From contig CAKQRQ010000002.1 of assembly GCA_934271465.1 (NCBI GenBank), positions 124,001-188,000 on the forward strand: a stretch of 64,000 bases of DNA, in the 5' to 3' direction. This DNA is from an uncultured Alphaproteobacteria bacterium (GTDB taxonomy: Bacteria; Pseudomonadota; Alphaproteobacteria; RF32; CAG-239). Below are positions 59,500 through 64,000 of this stretch, in pieces. Each line of letters begins with the position of its first letter. Positions within the stretch are counted from its first letter, which is position 1. Below the pieces are notes generated by a model. It was not told the DNA's origin, made no database searches, and worked only from the letters and a program-made list of their open reading frames with translations. Position numbers and translations under genes: made by a program.

Positions 59500-60933
59500 T
59501 TATCGCCAAAAGTTTTTGGTAAACAGAACCAAAACAGTCAAAACTTCCAAACGTCCCAAAATCATCGCAAATGACAACAGACATTTAACGCTGTCCGTCA
59601 AAGAAGCATAAGTTCCGGCCGGCCCGATAAGCGGCACTACTCCGGGGCCGGAGTTTGTCATACAGGCGATCGTCGCGCTCAAAGCCGTCGCAAAATCGAC
59701 CCCGCTCAAAGCAACCAACAGCGTAATAGCCGCCACGCTGAAGGCATAGGCAATAAAGAACACAAAAATAGACTGAGCGACCTTATAATCCAAAACCGCG
59801 CCGCCGATTTTGAGCGGAACCATGCGGTTTGGCTCGGTTGTGGTAATAAAAGCGCGGCTGAGCTGCGCCCAAACAACCTGCCACCTGAAGATTTTGATAC
59901 TGCCCGATGTCGACCCCGTGCACCCGCCCGTTAAGGCAAAAACAATAAATGCCGTTGCGGCAAAAGCTCCCCAATTAAGCCAATTGACGGAAGTATAGCC
60001 CGTTGAAGTAACCATTGAGACCACATTAAACGCAGCCTGTCTCAACGCCTCAAACGGCGCATAAGTTCCTTTGTAAACAAGCCAAATAGTCATCATGACG
60101 ATATAAACAAGCAACACCTTGATAAAAGCCGCCACCTGCGTCGACCTGAGCGAATGAATGTCTTTGGTCAAAAGCAGGCTGTGATAAAATGTTAACGGCA
60201 ACGCCCCCAAGAACATAAACAACGTTATACCCCACTCCAAAGCCGGATTATGAAAAGCGCCAATAGAGGCATTTTTAGTTGAAAATCCGCCGGTTGAAAT
60301 GGTTGTCAAGGTATGGCATAAAGAATCAAACCACCCCATGCCGAGCCCTTTCATCATCAACAGGCAAGCCGTCATCAAAATCAGGTAAACCGCTATAATC
60401 CGTTTGGCAATATAACTGATTTTCGGCATAAATTTTTCATTTACATCGGAATTTTCCCTCTGAAAAATCTGCATTCCGCCAATTCCCAAAAACGGAAGCA
60501 TCGCAATTGCAAAAATAACAATTCCGACGCCGCCCATACCGCTCAACAGCGCCCGCCAAAGGAGAATTGAACGCGGAAGTTTTTCAACATCGGCAAAAAT
60601 GGTCGCCCCCGTGGTTGACACGCCGGAAGCCGCCTCAAACAAAGAATCCGCAAACCCGACGCCGTAAAAAACAAACGGAAGAGCCGCCAAAACCGTTACG
60701 GAAACCCAGCTCAAAACCGTCAACAGATAAGCCTGCTGCAATGTGATTTCCTTAATTTTGCCGCGGTTAGCCAAAAACAGCGACACCCCGATAAACACCG
60801 CCACAATCGACGAACTGAGAAAAACCGACCAATCAGCCTTTGTTTCATACATCTCCAACGCCGCCGGAAACAGCATAGCCGCCCCCAACAGGCTGATAAA
60901 ATAACCGCAAATCATCAAAACAGGCTGCCACAT
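59500..60933 (-). CDS. trkH: Trk/Ktr potassium uptake channel subunit TrkH
   Basis: A 477 aa membrane protein with four M1-P-M2 units. Selectivity-filter-type loops are visible as ASGVSTTGATIF near 99, TISTGGFSTKN near 214, VTSTGYTSVN and MTNSGPGVVPL near 443, each with the expected glycine. It takes up K+ under the control of TrkA. Third gene of a metG-SNase-like-trkH run, 20 bases after the previous gene. Confidence 0.95.
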   Translation of the reverse strand: MWQPVLMICGYFISLLGAAMLFPAALEMYETKADWSVFLSSSIVAVFIGVSLFLANRGKIKEITLQQAYLLTVLSWVSVTVLAALPFVFYGVGFADSLFEAASGVSTTGATIFADVEKLPRSILLWRALLSGMGGVGIVIFAIAMLPFLGIGGMQIFQRENSDVNEKFMPKISYIAKRIIAVYLILMTACLLMMKGLGMGWFDSLCHTLTTISTGGFSTKNASIGAFHNPALEWGITLFMFLGALPLTFYHSLLLTKDIHSLRSTQVAAFIKVLLVYIVMMTIWLVYKGTYAPFEALRQAAFNVVSMVTSTGYTSVNWLNWGAFAATAFIVFALTGGCTGSTSGSIKIFRWQVVWAQLSRAFITTTEPNRMVPLKIGGAVLDYKVAQSIFVFFIAYAFSVAAITLLVALSGVDFATALSATIACMTNSGPGVVPLIGPAGTYASLTDSVKCLLSFAMILGRLEVLTVLVLFTKNFWR

Positions 60934-60953
60934 AAGGCTTCATCCTTTTTGTT

Positions 60954-61757
60954 TTAATTCAGGCTGACATCTTTTGAATAGCCGAGTTCAACCAATTTTT
61001 GATTAATATTTATCCCGTCGCACACGCAAATAGCCGTGGCCGTTCCGTCCGCCGCATACGCCCCGATATAACATTCGGCCAGCTTGTCGGCAAATTCTTT
61101 CTGTAAATACAAAAACGCGTTTGTACCGTTTTCAGATGACGGCGCCGCGTAAATTCCATAAAGGAAAAGCGGCATTTCCCCGAGTTTAATCTCGTTGGCA
61201 TTGACAATTTTCAAAACGCCGATCACGATTTTCGGCTGAGGCAGATAAACAAGCCCCAAATTCTCCGCTCTCTTAAAGGAAATAGGCTTCTGCTGCGGAA
61301 CAGGCTCTTTGACCGCACCAATTTGTTCTGTCTTACTTTCAGCCTGTTGAACCGGCTCATCAACATTTTCATTCTGTTCCTCAACCTGTTCAAAAGCACG
61401 GCGGTTAGTCGGCCGGCCGATAGAATAAGTCGCCAGAACAGGCTTTTCAGAAACATGCGAAGACGCCGCCGGTCTGGAATCTGATTCCGCCTTCTGCAAA
61501 ACAGGCTTAAGAACAGAAACAGATTTGTGGTAATACGGCTTCAAAACATCCATATACCACCGCGGCATATCCTTAAGATCAACCCGCTGCGACGCCGGAA
61601 TCACAATAACGACAAAAGAAATCAAGACAAGCCAAAACACAAACCAAACCGGATGAATCAGAGGAAACAAAAAAAAGCGGAAAAAATGAGTGGCAAATTT
61701 TTGAAATCCCCTGCTCGGCCCGATAACGTCCTCGTCTCTTTTCTTTCTCGAAAACAT
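60954..61757 (-). CDS. Membrane-anchored protein with degenerate nuclease (SNase-like) domain
   Basis: A 267 aa protein. A basic N-terminus is followed by one membrane helix near 38-54 (FVFWLVLISFVVIVIPA), a proline/glutamine-rich linker (about 85-160) and a C-terminal domain (about 175-262) with staphylococcal-nuclease strand order: VIGVLKIVNANEIKLGEMPL, LFLYGIYAAPS, a helical LQKEFADKLAECYIGAY and ICVCDGININQKLVELGYS. The positions of the three catalytic residues of the nuclease (Arg in FRL-type strand, Glu after D-x-P, Arg in D-x-Y-G-R) are occupied by Leu, Ser and Thr, so it is likely a binding domain rather than a nuclease. Its ATG follows the metG stop with no gap. Confidence 0.65.
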   Translation of the reverse strand: MFSRKKRDEDVIGPSRGFQKFATHFFRFFLFPLIHPVWFVFWLVLISFVVIVIPASQRVDLKDMPRWYMDVLKPYYHKSVSVLKPVLQKAESDSRPAASSHVSEKPVLATYSIGRPTNRRAFEQVEEQNENVDEPVQQAESKTEQIGAVKEPVPQQKPISFKRAENLGLVYLPQPKIVIGVLKIVNANEIKLGEMPLFLYGIYAAPSSENGTNAFLYLQKEFADKLAECYIGAYAADGTATAICVCDGININQKLVELGYSKDVSLN

Positions 61758-63449
61758 CTATTTTGAACTCCCGTATTTGGCTTTCATTTCTTCAATCTTT
61801 TCAGGCGCTATCCGTTCAAACAACATCTCGCCGACTTCAAACGGCTCTCCACCCTTAAAGAAAGACATTTCTTTTTTAACATCAAAATCTTTAAGGCCGA
61901 TTTGCGAAGCGTTCAGTTTATCAAGCATTTTTTGAGCCGTCTCGGGCATAATCGGCGCCGTCAACAACGCAAAAAGCCTGATTAGGTTAATGCAGGTTCT
62001 CAAAATAACGCCAGCGCGTTCTGGATCTGTCTTAATAACCGTCCAAGGTTCCGTCACGGAAATATAATTGTTTCCCTCAACCCAAATCGCGCGCAATTCG
62101 CCCAAAGCTTTACGAAATTCCATATCCGACATATATCTGATATAATCATTAACCTTGGTTTGCAACAGAGCAAACAACTCTTCTTCCGTCTGGGTGTTTT
62201 GTCCGCCCTCGGGAACGGTATTACCGATTTTGGAAGACGTCATCTTCAGAACACGCGACACAAAATTACCCAAAACACCATTCAAATCTTTATTGACCGC
62301 TCCGGCAAACAACTCCCAGCTGAACGCCGCGTCAGACCCTTCCGGCGCATTGGATATCAGCCAATAACGCCAATAATCCGCAGGAAATTCCTTCACGGCA
62401 TCTTCCGCAAAGACGCCTCTGTTTTCCGATTTGGAAAACTTGCCGCCCTCATAAGTCAAATAGCTGAACCCCTTCAGAAAATCAACCTGCGTCCAGTTCT
62501 CACGTGTTCCAAGCAATGTTGCCGGAAATGTAATGGAGTGATACGGCACATTGTCTTTTCCCATAAACTCGACATGGCGGACTTTTTCATGATCGTTCTG
62601 CCACCAATCTTTCCAGTTGCGCTCTTCAGGCTTTTCATCAGCCCATTGTTTGGTAATGCCGATATAACCAATCGGCGCATCAAACCACACATAAAAGACC
62701 TTATCTTCATATCCTTCTTTATTAACAGGGAAACCCCATTTCAAATCACGGGTAATGCAACGCTCCTGCAATCCTTCCTTGAGCCATTTTTTGGCAATCG
62801 TATAAGCAACATCAGGCCAAAACGGCTCTTTTGTCTTAAGCCAGTTTGCCAATTCGCCCTCAATCTTGGGCAAATTCAAAAACAAATGCTTGGTTTCTCT
62901 GACTTCCAGATTTTTGGATCCCGAAATAGAGCTTCTGGCATCAATCAAATCTGTCGGCTCCAAAACCTTTGTGCAATTTTCGCACTGATCGCCGCGCGCT
63001 TTGTCATATCCGCAATAAGGACATGTTCCCGTAATGTATCTGTCCGCCAAAAACATTTTGTCATCAACCGAATAAACCTGCTTGATGGTCTTTTCTTCAA
63101 TAAACCCGTTGGCGTCAAGCTTTTCAAAAATATGATAAGTCATTTCTTTGTTTTGCTCGGTCGACGTGCGCCCGAAGAAATCAAACGACAAATTAAAATC
63201 TTTATAAGCCTGCGCATGTCTGGCATGATTCATATCACAATAGGCCTGAATATCCATACCTGCTTTCAAAGCGCCCACTTCCGAAGTCGTTCCGTGTTCA
63301 TCTGTGCCGCAGATATACAAGACATCATTCCCCGTCAGGCGCATAAAGCGGGCATAAATATCCGATGGAAGCAAACAGCCCACAATATGTCCCAAATGAG
63401 GAACACCATTAATATAAGGCAATGCCGATGTAACCAAAATTTTAGACAT
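61758..63449 (-). CDS. metG: Methionyl-tRNA synthetase
   Basis: A 563 aa class I synthetase. It has the HIGH-type motif as PHLGHIVGCLLPSD near residue 15, a zinc knuckle CPYCGYDKARGDQCENC near 142, and a KMSKS-type motif as KFSKSENRGVF near 340. ATG at 63449 gives the usual start MSKILVTSALPYINGVPHLG; the open frame runs 22 codons further. The C-terminal EMAP-like extension is absent. Head of the metG-SNase-like-trkH group. Confidence 0.95.
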   Translation of the reverse strand: MSKILVTSALPYINGVPHLGHIVGCLLPSDIYARFMRLTGNDVLYICGTDEHGTTSEVGALKAGMDIQAYCDMNHARHAQAYKDFNLSFDFFGRTSTEQNKEMTYHIFEKLDANGFIEEKTIKQVYSVDDKMFLADRYITGTCPYCGYDKARGDQCENCTKVLEPTDLIDARSSISGSKNLEVRETKHLFLNLPKIEGELANWLKTKEPFWPDVAYTIAKKWLKEGLQERCITRDLKWGFPVNKEGYEDKVFYVWFDAPIGYIGITKQWADEKPEERNWKDWWQNDHEKVRHVEFMGKDNVPYHSITFPATLLGTRENWTQVDFLKGFSYLTYEGGKFSKSENRGVFAEDAVKEFPADYWRYWLISNAPEGSDAAFSWELFAGAVNKDLNGVLGNFVSRVLKMTSSKIGNTVPEGGQNTQTEEELFALLQTKVNDYIRYMSDMEFRKALGELRAIWVEGNNYISVTEPWTVIKTDPERAGVILRTCINLIRLFALLTAPIMPETAQKMLDKLNASQIGLKDFDVKKEMSFFKGGEPFEVGEMLFERIAPEKIEEMKAKYGSSK

Positions 63450-63521
63450 TGTAACGCAAACTCCTTTTTCAATCTTTATTTTGATGCACTTTACACCCTT
63501 TTTGACAATTCTCAAGCAAAA

Positions 63522-64000
63522 TTATTTATGCAAAAATTCCGGAAGTTTTTTCAATCCCGATGCACCGGCTGCTTTTTTATGTCCGCCGCCGCCCAAACTG
63601 GCCGCAATTTTGGAAACATCAACCGTGTCCTTGCTTGTATATAACGATAAATTCCATGTATTTTTGCCGTTCATAAAAAAGTTGCACATAAAATCATAAT
63701 CTTTCACATTTTTAAGCCCGTCATAAAACTCCGAATACCCCTGCGGCATATTGGCGCAAATACATTTATACCCCATATACGAGCTTTCAAAAGACATAGC
63801 CTTGCACAGGCGGTGGTTGCGGTTTTTGATATAAGACAAAATCGCCTCGCCTTTTTTAACCATCTCGTCAATATCAATTTTTCCGGCAAATAAATCTTTC
63901 CAATTCTTATCTTCCGGCTTATTAACGCCCAAAGACTGAAAAGCATACTCAAACGGACGAACTCTTTTATCACTCAAATCAAAAATATCATTCAATGCTA
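63522..64000 (-). CDS. DHH/DHHA1 family phosphoesterase, 5' end outside window
   Basis: The C-terminal 159 codons of a gene that continues beyond the right edge; the frame remains open to base 64000. It ends in the DHHA1 RNA/nucleotide-binding motif VSKIAASLGGGGHKKAAGAS, typical of NrnA/NrnB-type oligoribonucleases and related phosphodiesterases. The DHH catalytic half would lie outside. The stop is 72 bases before the metG start. Family is clear; the substrate is not. Confidence 0.8.
   Translation of the reverse strand, partial: ALNDIFDLSDKRVRPFEYAFQSLGVNKPEDKNWKDLFAGKIDIDEMVKKGEAILSYIKNRNHRLCKAMSFESSYMGYKCICANMPQGYSEFYDGLKNVKDYDFMCNFFMNGKNTWNLSLYTSKDTVDVSKIAASLGGGGHKKAAGASGLKKLPEFLHK

Overview
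The window looks like the chromosome of an anaerobic or microaerophilic Alphaproteobacterium, probably an uncultured, host-associated, Rhodospirillales-like lineage. The alphaproteobacterial signs are the dusB-trkA-hfq-hflX order, recO next to parC, the RecO zinc-site remnant and the HU and Hfq types. The low-oxygen signs are a full RNF complex with its ApbE flavinyltransferase, a flavodiiron protein and a rubrerythrin. The taxonomic placement is inference from reading the sequence; no search was run.

Layout. 1-4.9 kb: histidine phosphatase (cut by the window edge), prolyl aminopeptidase, queH, a sirtuin, galE and a soluble FtsK-type motor. 5-9.6 kb: a MATE exporter, then recO-parC-59 aa protein. 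9.7-16.5 kb: an orphan gene, kdsA, divergent flavodiiron/rubrerythrin genes, a TPR-methyltransferase, a degenerate Nudix protein and an EamA transporter. 16.5-22.9 kb: accessory block with a small orphan, a beta-solenoid-like repeat protein, an RNHCP protein, a two-span membrane protein and two tandem membrane-tethered GH24 lysozymes. 23-28.1 kb: fabH-fabF-fabD, a GltD-like oxidoreductase and an OmpA-type lipoprotein. 28.2-38.3 kb: orphan genes around divergent mfd and recG, and a GT8 glycosyltransferase. 38.3-39.4 kb: a tandem array built on the 3' end of tRNA-Val. 39.5-41.5 kb: HU, an outer-membrane barrel and a family 5 uracil-DNA glycosylase. 42-48.4 kb: apbE-rseC-rnfBCDGEA. 48.5-50.7 kb: a phospholipid synthase-like gene and dsbD. 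50.7-51.3 kb: tRNA-Pro amid partial copies of itself and REP-like palindromes. 51.3-64 kb: a 1390 aa coiled-coil protein with dusB-trkA-hfq-hflX, then metG, a dead nuclease-fold protein, trkH and a partial DHH protein.

The most unusual signal is a dispersed set of six small unrecognised genes (9707-10156, 28279-28602, 29463-29960, 30076-30567, 37799-38281, 41571-41969). Each is a single-gene cassette: most have a sigma70-like promoter close to the start, all have a short AT-rich leader without Shine-Dalgarno sequence, and all have their own terminator. Codon choice differs from the neighbours, most clearly in three of them. Two unrelated members share an identical 20-base leader at the same distance from the -10 box, and two are tandem paralogues. 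Second in interest are the tRNA 3'-end/terminator duplications at both tRNA genes, and third the paired lysozymes with a shared, unrecognised cytoplasmic domain.
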